Assembly (NCBI RefSeq): GCF_011065895.1 | Contig: NZ_JAALCR010000017.1 | Coordinates: 102,865-166,864, forward strand | DNA: 64,000 bases | Source: Paludisphaera rhizosphaerae | GTDB lineage: Bacteria; Planctomycetota; Planctomycetia; Isosphaerales; Isosphaeraceae | Direction of reading: 5' to 3' | Shown: in pieces, positions 1-8,640 of the stretch | Layout: the number at the start of each line of letters is the position of its first letter | Position numbering within the stretch: position 1 is the first letter of the stretch | Made by a program: the position numbers and the translations under genes | The notes under the pieces: model-generated | Database searches by the model: none | What the model was told of the DNA's origin: nothing | What the model saw: only the letters and a program-made list of their open reading frames with translations

Positions 1-58
1 CCGCTGCAATCGAACCAGCCTCAAGGAGGCGAGCCTGGCCAGCGACGATCATGAAAGA

Positions 59-1054
59 TCACCGACGGATTTTGAGGGCAAGTCCCGCGGCCAGGAGGGC
101 TACTCCAAGTCCCCAACAGGAGTACACGAGCACCGGATCCCAGCCGACAGGCGGCTCGGCGACTTCGACTACCCCTGTGGCTTCAGAGGTCTTGGGGACC
201 GCTTCGGGGGCTTTGGGGACAGCGTCAGCCTCTTTGCGAGCGGGGGTGAGAATCTTGCCGGTGGCGGCGTCGCTGACTTCCACATTGGGTGAGATGCTCG
301 GCCGGAAGGTCTCGCTTCCGACCTTCTCATTGAAGGCGACGTGCGTGACTTCCGAGTGCGTCGTCATCCGAACGTCGCCGTCGCGGTTGAACTGGGTCAA
401 CTCCGACTTCACGACGAATGGGTGCCCCTGCACGACGTCGACCTTCTGCGACTCCCAGATCCAAAGCCTGTGAGCCGTGGCTGGGTCGGGCCCGTCGTAC
501 GATTCGACCCGGACGGGGAGTGCGTCGTCCCGGCGCAGGAAGTACAGCAAGTTCTGTCGCACCTGCCCGAGAAGGACGTCATTGAACATGAACTTGTCGC
601 ACGGCTTGGCGTCGATCTCGGCCTCTCCCAGGTCCTGGGCTTTCTCCAAAGCCTCATGCAACGGGATATTGCCGACGTATTGATACTTCAACGGAATCGG
701 CCGATCCGCGCCGGGGATCGACGCCTCCGACCCGAACGTCTTGCCGGTCCTGGCGGCCGTCTGCTTCTCCGGGTGATCCTTGTCGTACTGGATCGTCGTG
801 CCTTTGCGGCCGTCGAAATACTGCTCCTTTCGACTGACGGTGCCGTCGACAAGCGTCATGACCAGGGAGAGGCGACGTTCTCCAGCCGCCGTCTCCGTGT
901 AATGATAGTCCGTTTGCTTGGCGAGCGTCACGCCCGCGAATTTGTCGAGCGACGCCGATGAACGCTCGATCGTCTGGGTGACATCAACCCGGATCGTCTT
1001 CCACCAATGCATCTCTTCGGCGGACTTGGCAATGATCGCCGGGCGGTCGCTCAT
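59..1054 (-). CDS. Hypothetical protein with C-terminal membrane anchor
   Basis: This 331-residue protein is not one I can assign to a named family. Residues 1 to about 255 read as a soluble beta-rich domain, followed by an Ala/Pro/Glu-rich linker with imperfect repeats (AVPKAPEAVPKTSEA) and one hydrophobic segment near the C-terminus (about 308-328) followed by KIRR. No signal peptide is visible, so it would be tail-anchored. The overall look vaguely resembles LolA/DUF2092-like lipoprotein-carrier folds, but that is only an impression. The ATG at 1054 is preceded by GGGGAGG about 7 bases upstream, which supports the start. It lies downstream of a DUF1559 gene on the same strand. Confidence 0.75.
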   Translation of the reverse strand: MSDRPAIIAKSAEEMHWWKTIRVDVTQTIERSSASLDKFAGVTLAKQTDYHYTETAAGERRLSLVMTLVDGTVSRKEQYFDGRKGTTIQYDKDHPEKQTAARTGKTFGSEASIPGADRPIPLKYQYVGNIPLHEALEKAQDLGEAEIDAKPCDKFMFNDVLLGQVRQNLLYFLRRDDALPVRVESYDGPDPATAHRLWIWESQKVDVVQGHPFVVKSELTQFNRDGDVRMTTHSEVTHVAFNEKVGSETFRPSISPNVEVSDAATGKILTPARKEADAVPKAPEAVPKTSEATGVVEVAEPPVGWDPVLVYSCWGLGVALLAAGLALKIRR

Positions 1055-1306
1055 TCATCGTCCTCCCCAAGCGAGACAGGTTTGCGCAGTGCATGTCGGG
1101 CCAGACCAGGGAACCGACGACATCGGAGTTCCACGATCTCAACTCCAGCCTCAATGACGGCGATATTCTCTGGACTTGCAGACGGCCGTTGGTCCGAGAT
1201 TGCTTCACGCCAGGAGAGCGGGGGGATAGTCGCCGGCTCATTTCAGGGCAAGCCGCTGTCGAGTGCCTTCAGGGTTATGAGGCGACTCCGGAACAAGCAT
1301 CGGCGA

Positions 1307-2317
1307 TCATCGCGGATCGACGATTTCTCCACCCGCGCGGCTGCCCATGGCCCTCCATGCGGCGAGGTTGATGCTGGATTCACACCATCGGACGGAACCG
1401 TCCGCCATCGCGGCGTTCACACCTCCAGGGTGGTAGCTCCTGGCGCTGAACAGCCCCGTTCCGACAAAGGACATCTTCCCACAATCGGGAATCGGGTCGT
1501 TCGGCGGCCCTGCCACGAAAAACGCTGTGTAAATGGCGCCGCCCAGCAACCATGACCCGCCTCCGTCCGTGGCCCAAACCCTCCTGGCGGAACGCTGAGC
1601 CGCGCATGCCGATCTCCACGCGTCCGCCGGGTCTTTCCTCTCCAGGAGGCCTTCGTACATCGCCCAGTCGCGGAAAGCTGAACTCGCGGATCGACCCGAG
1701 CCGATCGGCTTCTCCGAGAACGCCAGGGTGTTGGACGTGCCATCCGCGTACTCGGCGAATCGCGTCGCACGAAAGGACACGAACGCCCCCGTCCTGGTAT
1801 CGGGGCAATCCGAACAAGGACCCACGTTGATGCGATAGCTGACGGCGCCTCCGTTCGCATCCGCAGCGGGGTCGCTCGGGCAGAGGAACGTCGCGATCTT
1901 GATGTCCAGGACGGAAGCGTTGCCTGGCGCGATCATCGGCAGCGTGACCCCCGGGAGGCCGAAATTGATGCTGGCGTAGAGAGGCTGAAGGTCAAGGTAT
2001 GGCAACAAGCGGCAATGCAGGGAGAAACTGTTGCCTATCCCTCGGGCCAGTTGTCCGCCCGTCAAGCTCGGCGGCATGCCGTCCCAGGTCGCGGCGTATG
2101 CGTGGGCGGCGAGCATGAGCTGCCGGAGGTTGTGCACGCAGGCGGCCCGGCGCGACGCCTCGCGCGCGGCCTGCACCGCGGGCAGGATCAGGCCCACAAG
2201 GAGGGAGATGATCCCGACGGTCACAAGCAACTCCACGAGGGTCACGCCGTCGCGGCGATCGTTGCGACCTCTCTGTCCCCTCGGCCGAACCGTCCCGAGA
2301 GAGATGAGGGCGTTCAT
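1307..2317 (-). CDS. DUF1559 domain protein (pseudopilin-like)
   Basis: DUF1559 proteins are a large planctomycete family with a type IV pilin-like N-terminus, presumed to be exported and processed by a prepilin peptidase; the exact role is unknown. Here the motif GVTLVELLVTVGIISLL, the following hydrophobic helix and the [19 protein letters not shown] stretch are typical, and the C-terminus has the hallmark HPGGVNAAMADGSVRW block. The reading frame is open further upstream (to 2518), but the ATG at 2317 gives the expected short basic leader, so I chose it; its ribosome binding site is weak. About 336 residues, normal for the family. The next gene downstream on the same strand is the tail-anchored protein, about 250 bp away. 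Confidence 0.88.
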   Translation of the reverse strand: MNALISLGTVRPRGQRGRNDRRDGVTLVELLVTVGIISLLVGLILPAVQAAREASRRAACVHNLRQLMLAAHAYAATWDGMPPSLTGGQLARGIGNSFSLHCRLLPYLDLQPLYASINFGLPGVTLPMIAPGNASVLDIKIATFLCPSDPAADANGGAVSYRINVGPCSDCPDTRTGAFVSFRATRFAEYADGTSNTLAFSEKPIGSGRSASSAFRDWAMYEGLLERKDPADAWRSACAAQRSARRVWATDGGGSWLLGGAIYTAFFVAGPPNDPIPDCGKMSFVGTGLFSARSYHPGGVNAAMADGSVRWCESSINLAAWRAMGSRAGGEIVDPR

Positions 2318-2972
2318 CGTTCGGTTTCCGTCTTGACCATGACCACGGCCTCGACTTTCTCGCCCTTTCGGTCCTTCACTCAGCTTCGGCGCCCGCCATT
2401 GACGATGTCCCGGTCGGCTCTCGGCCGCCGGCTGGCCCAGGAAGATCTTGATCGACGCAATGAGATGCAAAAGTGTTGAAATTAGAGACGCCAGTATCAC
2501 AGATGACTTGAACGTCATAAGAGGTCAAGAGAAAACTCGACCTACGATGTGTTCCGTCAGTCGAAGCGTGCGTGGGGACCTGGAAGCGGTGGACGTGATG
2601 ATTCCCCAGGGCGGCCCTGGGGACAGTCTCGGACGCCCCCGCGGTCGGAGGCTGAATGTCAGTGGGACGAGCCCGGCAGGTTGCCTGGTTCAGGACGCGG
2701 TCCCGTCGGACGGATGCGGCCGGGCGGGAGGCGGATGGCGGCCAACTTGGCTTTGGCCATCAGGGGATCGAGGAACGCTGCCGCCGACCGGAGCGTCGGG
2801 GATTCGCCCAGAGCCAAAGGTCTTACGGCTCCTTACGGGCGAGCGCCTGCCCTCAGCAAGTTCCTGAGACTTCCTCGATCCCAGGCTTGTGGCAAATTGT
2901 GCACGCGTGGACATTCATGTGGTAGACTTCCGGCTGGCCGACGAATCGGATCGAGGGCCGGGGGGCCTGGGC
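2318..2972. other. Intergenic region between DUF1559 gene and dinB
   Basis: The two flanking genes diverge, so promoters for both should lie here. Open frames in the stretch are short, arginine/glycine-rich and look non-coding. I see no RNA gene or clear repeat. Confidence 0.4.
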
Positions 2973-4046
2973 GTGGCCGAGCGGAAGATCATCCACGTCG
3001 ATATGGACGCCTTTTATGCGTCCGTCGAGCAGCGCGACAATCCGGACCTGCGCGGCAAGCCGATCGCGGTCGGCGGGTCGCGCGAGCGGGGGGTTGTGGC
3101 GGCGGCGAGCTATGAGGCTCGTAAGTTCGGCGTCCGGTCGGCCATGGCCTCGGTGACGGCGAAGCGGAAGTGCGCCGGCCTGATCTTCGTGAAGCCTCGG
3201 TTCGACGTTTATCGGGCGATATCCCAGCAGATCCGGGCGATCTTCGCCGAGTACACGCCGCTCATCGAGCCGCTCTCGCTCGACGAGGCGTATCTCGACG
3301 TCACCGGGAACCTGAAGGGGATCGCGTCGGCCACGGTGATCGCGGAGGAGATTCGCGCGAGGATTCGATCCGAGACGAGCCTGACGGCTTCGGCCGGGGT
3401 CTCCTACAACAAGTTCCTGGCCAAGATGGCCTCCGACGAGAACAAGCCCGACGGCCTGTTCGTCATCAAGCCGAAGGCGGGACCCTCGTATGTGGAAGCC
3501 CTGCCGGTGGGGAAGTTCCACGGGATCGGGCCCGCGACGCAGGCGAAGATGGAGAGCCTGGGGATCCGCAACGGCGCCGACCTCAGGGCCCAGTCGCTGG
3601 AGTTCCTCCGAGAGCACTTCGGCAAGGTCGGCCCGTATTACTTTTCGCTGGCCCGAGGGATCGACGAACGGCCCGTCTGCTCCGATCGCGTCCGCAAATC
3701 AGTCGGCGCGGAGACGACCTTCCACGCCGACCTCTTCACCGCCGAGGAGGCCCGAACCGCTCTGGAGCCGCTCATCGCCAAGGTCTGGTCCTCCTGCGAA
3801 AGGTCGACGCTCAAGAGCCGGACGGTGACGCTCAAGGCCAAGTACGCCGACTTCCAGCAGATCACCCGCAGCCGGACCCTCGATTCGCCGATCGCCTCCC
3901 GCGCCGAGATCGAGGATGTCGTCTCCTTGCTCCTCCAACCGCTCTTCCCCGTCAGCAAGGGGATCAGGCTCCTCGGCGTGACCCTCTCCTCGCTCGACAA
4001 CGGCCCGGAGAACCGCATCGGCCAGCAGCTCCTGCTGCCGCTCTGA
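2973..4046 (+). CDS. dinB: DNA polymerase IV (Y-family translesion polymerase)
   Basis: Y-family polymerase that extends past DNA lesions in the cytoplasm. The N-terminal catalytic motif KIIHVDMDAFYASVEQRD and the second carboxylate motif SLDEAYLDVT are intact, followed by the NKFLAKMASDENKPDG thumb segment, the helix-hairpin-helix region (KFHGIGPATQAKMESLG) and a little-finger domain. From the GTG at 2973 the protein is 357 residues, a normal DinB length. The frame is open back to 2889, but the preceding residues do not resemble DinB, and family members normally start a few residues before KIIHVDMD. The ribosome binding site (a G-rich stretch at about 2961) is modest. Its 3' end converges on the desaturase gene with a 36-bp gap. 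No LexA box was recognised. Confidence 0.95.
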   Translation: MAERKIIHVDMDAFYASVEQRDNPDLRGKPIAVGGSRERGVVAAASYEARKFGVRSAMASVTAKRKCAGLIFVKPRFDVYRAISQQIRAIFAEYTPLIEPLSLDEAYLDVTGNLKGIASATVIAEEIRARIRSETSLTASAGVSYNKFLAKMASDENKPDGLFVIKPKAGPSYVEALPVGKFHGIGPATQAKMESLGIRNGADLRAQSLEFLREHFGKVGPYYFSLARGIDERPVCSDRVRKSVGAETTFHADLFTAEEARTALEPLIAKVWSSCERSTLKSRTVTLKAKYADFQQITRSRTLDSPIASRAEIEDVVSLLLQPLFPVSKGIRLLGVTLSSLDNGPENRIGQQLLLPL

Positions 4047-4082
4047 ACGGTCGCGGGGATTCTCGCGACGGCGACGCCTCGA

Positions 4083-4904
4083 TCACGGCACCCGACGAGG
4101 CTCCACCCCGGCCTCTCGCAGGAGCGGATCAAGCCGTCGCGACAACTCCGCCAGGTTGTGGCTGGGGACCTCCGGGTAGAGGTGGTGCTCAAGGTGGTAG
4201 GTCAACTCCAGGAACAACGCCGGAACGATCCGCCCTCTGAGGGTGTGGGTCTGCGACAGGCGGGTCTCGCCGTAGTCCCGGTGCGGAAGGTGCACCGTCA
4301 GGAGGGGGTAGACCCAACTGCCGATCACCACGAGCGACGTGTAGAGCAGCACGGCAGGCGTCCGGCGGTAGAGGCAGACGCCGGCGATCGCCACGGCGAG
4401 GGCGAATCCAGCCTCGACGACCAGCCATCGCCGCTCCGCCCCGCCTCGCTTGCTTCGTGAATAGGCCCACAGCCACAGGCGAGGAAGGAAAAATGGTCCC
4501 CAAGCCACGGCCTTGAGCAAGCTCATCCGGGCCGGATCGCCCTCGGGATCGTCCGGCCCCGGGAAGGCGCGATGGTGCCTCAGGTGAGTGGCCCGGTAGG
4601 CGTGGCCGCTCTCCAGCAAAACCGCCCCCGTGGCGAAGAGCGCCCAGTCGGTCTGGCGTCGCGAGAGACCCAGCGACCCGTGGACGACGTCGTGCGTGAC
4701 CGCGACGACGGATACGAAAATCAAGAACACCACGGCCGGCGCGAGCCACCAAAGGCCCGAATAGGCCACGAGCGCATACACGATCACCCCCACGAACGGC
4801 CTGGCCAACGCGAGCCGCCGCTGGCAGCAGGTCGTCGACAGGAGGTCCCCGCCGATGGTCCGCAACGGAGGCAACGCGGGCTCAATGCACGTGGCAGGCT
4901 GCAT
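4083..4904 (-). CDS. Membrane fatty acid desaturase / beta-carotene hydroxylase-like protein
   Basis: Integral membrane di-iron enzyme of the fatty acid desaturase superfamily. The three histidine clusters are visible: HDVVHGS, HLRHHRAF and HLEHHLYPEVP, separated by hydrophobic segments. At 273 residues it is somewhat shorter than acyl-lipid desaturases and close to CrtR/CrtZ-like carotenoid hydroxylases, so the substrate (acyl chain or carotenoid) cannot be told from sequence alone. The ATG at 4904 has GGAG about 6 bases upstream. An AT-rich stretch at about 4930-4985 with a GATAAT-like hexamer on the minus strand is a plausible promoter. Confidence 0.85.
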   Translation of the reverse strand: MQPATCIEPALPPLRTIGGDLLSTTCCQRRLALARPFVGVIVYALVAYSGLWWLAPAVVFLIFVSVVAVTHDVVHGSLGLSRRQTDWALFATGAVLLESGHAYRATHLRHHRAFPGPDDPEGDPARMSLLKAVAWGPFFLPRLWLWAYSRSKRGGAERRWLVVEAGFALAVAIAGVCLYRRTPAVLLYTSLVVIGSWVYPLLTVHLPHRDYGETRLSQTHTLRGRIVPALFLELTYHLEHHLYPEVPSHNLAELSRRLDPLLREAGVEPRRVP

Positions 4905-5416
4905 GTCATGCTCCGAAGTCGTTCACTCAATGGTTTTGGCGGTTGTTTCGATATTATCAGAAAGTTCGGCTAAAACAAGATTTTTGAGCGGACGTGCGAT
5001 TCTGCCCCATCTTTCGTGTCGCTGTGGGGAAAGGGAGCAGCGAGCCATCACGAGTCTGCCTGTCCCGAGATGACGAGCCGGGAGCGACGAAAAGATCGGT
5101 CGAGCCGACCGGGTTCAGAACGCGCAACCGGAGACCAACTCGCCGGGCGCGCCCTGAGTGTCGATGAGACGCATCCCCGAGACGTCTCGCGGGCGGCTGG
5201 CTTGTAACGATCCAGGTCCCACCAGGTCGCCTCGTGGGTGGATCGCGCGACGTATCCTCCTGGCTTGTTTCCCTCCGCCTGGGGTGATCGCGGTTCTTTT
5301 CGCGAATCCTGAAATCCGGCCGGCCGTCGTGCTGATCGTGTGGATGCCGGGACGATCCGAGCCGCATCGGATGGGACGTCTCGGTCGATCGTCCCCCTCA
5401 CGCTGGAGAAGCAACC
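4905..5416. other. Intergenic region with AT-rich promoter-like stretch
   Basis: Lies between divergent genes. The left third (about 4930-4985) is much more AT-rich than the surroundings and probably carries the desaturase promoter. The middle holds a duplicated fragment of the redoxin gene 3' end (separate entry) and a perfect 12-base palindrome CGAGACGTCTCG at 5178-5189. The rest shows nothing recognisable. Confidence 0.4.
5115..5174 (-). pseudogene. Duplicated 3'-terminal fragment of the redoxin gene (or a 19-codon ORF)
   Basis: On the minus strand the last codons before the stop at 5115 read IDTQGAPGELVSGCAF, almost the same as the C-terminus VDTRGAPEELVSGCAF of the redoxin encoded at 5922-6530. 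By eye, 44 of 51 bases match between 5115-5165 and 5922-5972, including the stop codon. Similarity stops upstream of this. It may be the relic of a second redoxin copy, or a short ORF starting at the ATG at 5174 (19 codons, no convincing ribosome binding site). Confidence 0.6.
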
Positions 5417-5776
5417 ATGCCAGCCTATTTCGCATATCCCGTCCCGCTCACGTTCCCCGTCGTGGGGCAGGTGGGTTACTGCTTCGAATACTACTCCGTC
5501 GACGACAATGGGAACATCAATCCAACCGCCTGGTACGATTGGACGACGGGGACGCAGGTGAAGACCTGGGACGTCGCAAAGACCCTGCGGCCCATCTATC
5601 GCCGAACCACGGACACCACCTCCGCCGACTCGAAGATCGCCATGATGGCCATCCCGCAGAAGGTGCTCGCGTACCCCAACGTCATGGCACTGGTCTACAC
5701 CGTGGCCGACAACGACAAACGCGACCTCCTCACCACGTACGACCGCGCGACACTCCTGCGCATCGTCGGCGGTTGA
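5417..5776 (+). CDS. Hypothetical protein
   Basis: A 119-residue protein I do not recognise. It has no signal peptide and no membrane segment; the N-terminal third is rich in aromatic residues (YFAYPVPLTF, CFEYYSVDD, WYDWTTG) and the rest looks like a small globular domain. The ATG at 5417 is preceded by GGAGAA at suitable distance, and the aromatic-rich but non-arginine-rich composition argues that it is a real gene. It stands alone, with a strong hairpin downstream at 5817-5878. Confidence 0.65.
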   Translation: MPAYFAYPVPLTFPVVGQVGYCFEYYSVDDNGNINPTAWYDWTTGTQVKTWDVAKTLRPIYRRTTDTTSADSKIAMMAIPQKVLAYPNVMALVYTVADNDKRDLLTTYDRATLLRIVGG

Positions 5777-5816
5777 GGATGAATCCGCTTCCTTGACCTT
5801 CGCATTCCCGCGCCAA

Positions 5817-5878
5817 GGGCTGACCGGGGCGGCTCCTCCGCTCGAACGCCGATCAGGAGGATTCGGTCCGGTCAGCCC
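5817..5878. terminator. Strong inverted repeat between convergent genes (probable bidirectional terminator)
   Basis: Outer arms GGGCTGACCGG (5817-5827) and CCGGTCAGCCC (5868-5878) are perfectly complementary over 11 bp; inside them CTCCT and AGGAG can also pair. It sits between the 3' ends of the genes at 5417-5776 and 5922-6530. There is no U-tract. Confidence 0.6.
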
Positions 5879-5921
5879 GGCGGCGCGCCTCGTTGGCGAC
5901 CTCGGCGCGGATCGACCTCTC

Positions 5922-6530
5922 TCAGAACGCGCAGCCGGAGACCAACTCTTCGGGCGCGCCCCGTGTATCGACAGGGGTTTCGGTGCGTCCGGTCAAGCGG
6001 GCGAGGCGGGAGCCGAGATCAGTCAGCATGTCGGCCGAGTAGCCGGGCCAGAGGGCCTCGACGGCTCCGCCCGGGGCGACGAGCATCACGTAGACTGAGC
6101 GCTCCGCCTGGCAAGCCTTGATCAGGCGATGGTCGGGGTCGGCCAGGATGGGGAAGGGGGACTGGTGGCTTTCGGCCCAGTCGCGAGCCACGGCCTGGTC
6201 GCCGTCGATGACGCCCAGGAAGGAGGCGCTTTCGCCGTAGGCGGCGTGAAGGCTGCGGAAGTAGGGGGCGGCCGCCTCGCTGCAGGGGCAGCCGTCCTGG
6301 ATGAAGAACAGGACGACCGGCCGTTGCTCCGACTCCTTCGCCGGCGAGTACGCGCGGCCGGAGGCATCGGTCGCGGTCGCGTCCGGGGCGCGTCGGCCCG
6401 CCATGGCGCCGGCGGCCTCGGTCATGGTCGGCGTCACGGGATGGTAGCTCGCCGGCGACTTCAGCGCCGCGAAGGCCAGCACCGAGACGCCGACGGCGAA
6501 GAGTAAGCCCGTGATGCGATTGGTGGTCAT
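5922..6530 (-). CDS. Membrane-anchored redoxin (AhpC/TSA-thioredoxin fold)
   Basis: A 202-residue exported or anchored thioredoxin-fold protein. Residues 5-22 form a hydrophobic signal/anchor. The domain follows: RRAPDATATDASGR, then PVVLFFIQDGCPCSEAAAPY, where Cys81 and Cys83 form a CPC motif in place of the classical CxxC, and SFLGVIDGD and LADPDHRL as in redoxins. The CPCS pattern suggests a peroxiredoxin-like or redox-relay role at the cytoplasmic membrane; the substrate is unknown. Its start is 28 bp after the MFS gene stop, so the two are probably co-transcribed. The last 16 codons are duplicated at 5115. Confidence 0.82.
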   Translation of the reverse strand: MTTNRITGLLFAVGVSVLAFAALKSPASYHPVTPTMTEAAGAMAGRRAPDATATDASGRAYSPAKESEQRPVVLFFIQDGCPCSEAAAPYFRSLHAAYGESASFLGVIDGDQAVARDWAESHQSPFPILADPDHRLIKACQAERSVYVMLVAPGGAVEALWPGYSADMLTDLGSRLARLTGRTETPVDTRGAPEELVSGCAF

Positions 6531-6558
6531 GACGACCGCGTCCTTTCCTGGGTCGGGC

Positions 6559-7869
6559 TTAGCCGAGCGCTGCTTCCGCCATGGCCTCGACGGATTCGGA
6601 TTCGGCCTTGTGAGGACGCGACCGGCCGATCTGGAGGACGAAGCCGGCGGTGATCAGGCAGAGAGCGCCCGAGGTCAGGAACGCCCGCTCGTAGTCGCCG
6701 GTCCACGACCGGATCGTCCCCGCGCCAAGGGCGGCTGTCGCCGCGCCGAGCTGGTGGGCCGCAACGATCCAGCCGAACATCACGCCCGAGCGTTCGCGGC
6801 CGAAGGCGTCCGAGGTCAGGCGCACCGTCGGCGGGACCGTGGCGATCCAGTCCAGACCGTAGATCAGGGCGAAGATCGGCAGCCCCCACGAGGCGGAGCC
6901 CAGGCACATCGGCAAGACGATCAGGGCCAGCCCGCGGAGCCCGTAATACCAGCTCAGCAGCACGCGGTTGTCCAGCCGATCGGACAGCCAGCCGGAGCCG
7001 GTCGTCCCCACGAGGTCGAAGAGCCCCATCAACGCCAGCAGCGACGCCGCCTGAACCTCGGGGATCCCGAAGTCCATGCAGGCCGGGATCAGGTGCGTGC
7101 CGATCAGGCCGTTGGTGCTGGCCCCGCAGACGAAGAAGCTCCCCGCCAGCAGCCAGAAATCGCGAGAACGCAGCCCGCTGCGAAGGGCGTCGATCGCGAC
7201 CAGGGCCGGGTTCCCCGCGACGGGCCGGATCTCGGCCGCATCGGGTTGCTCGCCGTAGCGGCCCAGGCCCAGGTCGGAGGGGCGTTCGCGGAGCAGGAAG
7301 GCCACGAGCGGGATCACCGCGGCGGCCGCCCCCGCGACGAGCAACGCGGCCGGACGCCAGCCGTACCGCGTGACGATCGACGCAAGCAGCGGCAGGAACA
7401 CCAACTGCCCCGTCGCCGTGCTCGCCGTCAGCACGCCCAGGACGAGTCCCCGACGCTCCGCGAACCAACGATCGACGACCGTCGCGCCGAGGACCATCGC
7501 CGTCATCCCCGTGCCGCTTCCCACCACCACGCCCCAGAGCAACACAAGCTGCCAGGGAGTCGACATCAACGGCGTCAGCGCCACGCCGCTCGCGACGATC
7601 GCCAGCGACATGAGCACCGTGTTGCGGACGCCGATCCGGCTCATCAAGGCCGCGGCGAACGGCCCGATCAACCCGTAGAGTACCAGGTTGACGGAGACCG
7701 CCGACGAGATCGTCGCCCGGCTCCAGCCGAACTCCTTCTCCAGCGGGACGATCAGGACGCCGGGCGTCGATCGGACCCCGGCCGTCGCCAGCAGGATGCA
7801 GAACGTGACGCCGGCCACGACCCAGGCGTAATGCAGGGAACGACGAGGCTGCAAGTCCGGCGGCGACAT
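6559..7869 (-). CDS. MFS transporter
   Basis: A 436-residue major facilitator superfamily permease. About twelve hydrophobic segments are visible, beginning with LHYAWVVAGVTFCILLATAG, and the 6-7 connecting loop (FLLRERPSDLGLGRYGEQPD) is of the type seen in the monocarboxylate/oxalate-formate antiporter branch (YAWVVA... and PSDLGL). The substrate cannot be inferred. The redoxin gene follows 28 bp downstream on the same strand, and a TetR regulator is divergently encoded 51 bp upstream, which suggests local repression of the pair. Confidence 0.9.
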   Translation of the reverse strand: MSPPDLQPRRSLHYAWVVAGVTFCILLATAGVRSTPGVLIVPLEKEFGWSRATISSAVSVNLVLYGLIGPFAAALMSRIGVRNTVLMSLAIVASGVALTPLMSTPWQLVLLWGVVVGSGTGMTAMVLGATVVDRWFAERRGLVLGVLTASTATGQLVFLPLLASIVTRYGWRPAALLVAGAAAAVIPLVAFLLRERPSDLGLGRYGEQPDAAEIRPVAGNPALVAIDALRSGLRSRDFWLLAGSFFVCGASTNGLIGTHLIPACMDFGIPEVQAASLLALMGLFDLVGTTGSGWLSDRLDNRVLLSWYYGLRGLALIVLPMCLGSASWGLPIFALIYGLDWIATVPPTVRLTSDAFGRERSGVMFGWIVAAHQLGAATAALGAGTIRSWTGDYERAFLTSGALCLITAGFVLQIGRSRPHKAESESVEAMAEAALG

Positions 7870-7920
7870 GACGACGAATCTCCAGGCGTGCTCTTGATCT
7901 CGACGGACAGGTCGACGAGG
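7870..7920. promoter_or_regulatory. Divergent control region between MFS gene and tetR-type regulator
   Basis: Only 51 bp separate the annotated starts (about 105 bp if the regulator starts at the TTG at 7975). TetR-family repressors usually bind such shared intergenic regions. A loose GGACAG...CTGTCT inverted pair (around 7904 and 7936) is the only symmetry I noticed and may be chance. Confidence 0.4.
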
Positions 7921-8547
7921 ATGTTACGGACGGTTCTGTCTCATGTCAACCCGCGCACCGAGCGAGCCCCTGCCTTGAACCCCTCGAAGACGGCCCGAGA
8001 GCGAGTGCTGGAGACGGCCGAAGACCTCTTCTATCGCGAAGGCGTCCGCGCCGTGGGGATTGACACGATCATCGCTCGTTCGGGCGTCGCGAAGATGAGC
8101 CTCTATCGGAACTTCCCCTCAAAGGACGACCTGGTCGTCGCCTATCTGGAGGCGCGGAATCGCCGTTTCTTCGCGAACTGGGATCGGGCGGTCGGGTCTG
8201 AAGACGCCGCCCCCCGCGCACGGCTGCGAGGGCTGATCGAAGCGACCCTGAAGCGAGTCAGCCAGGCTGGATATCGCGGCTGCCCGTTCTTGAATTCGGC
8301 CGCGGAGTTCCCCGCCCCGGACCACCCGGCGCGGGCGGTGATCTCCGAGCACAAGCGCGAGGTCCGGGCGCGTCTCCTGGGCCTCTGCCGCGACCTGAAA
8401 GCGCGAAACCCTGAGACCCTGACTGCGCAGTTGATTGTCCTGCTGGACGGAGTCTACGCATCGGCCGGCTCGCTCACCGCCTCGGAACGCGCCGCCGTCC
8501 TCAAAGGGGCCGAAGCGATGATCGACGCCTCGGTCAATTGTCCTTGA
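7921..8547 (+). CDS. TetR/AcrR family transcriptional regulator
   Basis: Typical TetR repressor of about 208 residues. The N-terminal helix-turn-helix reads ARERVLETAEDLFYREGVRA, then GIDTIIARSGVAKMSLYRNF and PSKDDLVVAYLEAR, all standard. The C-terminal ligand domain contains GCPFLNSAAEFP, a signature of the subgroup that also includes YxaF/LmrA-like regulators of efflux. The ATG at 7921 is taken as the start, but the TTG at 7975, just before the conserved domain, is possible and would leave more room for an operator. Its divergent neighbour is an MFS permease, the likely target. Confidence 0.9.
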   Translation: MLRTVLSHVNPRTERAPALNPSKTARERVLETAEDLFYREGVRAVGIDTIIARSGVAKMSLYRNFPSKDDLVVAYLEARNRRFFANWDRAVGSEDAAPRARLRGLIEATLKRVSQAGYRGCPFLNSAAEFPAPDHPARAVISEHKREVRARLLGLCRDLKARNPETLTAQLIVLLDGVYASAGSLTASERAAVLKGAEAMIDASVNCP

Positions 8548-8613
8548 AGCGGCGTCGTCTTCCAACTACACTTGTCGTTACGCGGTGACGAGGCGTCGCC
8601 GGGCGGGAGACGA

Positions 8614-8640
8614 ATGAGCGAGCGATCGCCATGGGCGTGA
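8614..8640 (+). CDS. Possible 8-codon leader ORF overlapping the next gene
   Basis: ATG at 8614 follows GGGAG at ideal distance and encodes only MSERSPWA before TGA at 8638-8640. The start codon of the 432-residue gene (8631) lies inside it in another frame and has no good ribosome binding site of its own, so translation of the main gene may be coupled to this leader. This is an inference from spacing only. Confidence 0.3.
   Translation: MSERSPWA

Noticed and set aside
6511..8547. A 678-codon open frame on the plus strand
   Set aside because: It runs antisense to the MFS and redoxin genes, its first two thirds are arginine/glutamine-rich, and only its end is a real gene (TetR regulator from 7921).
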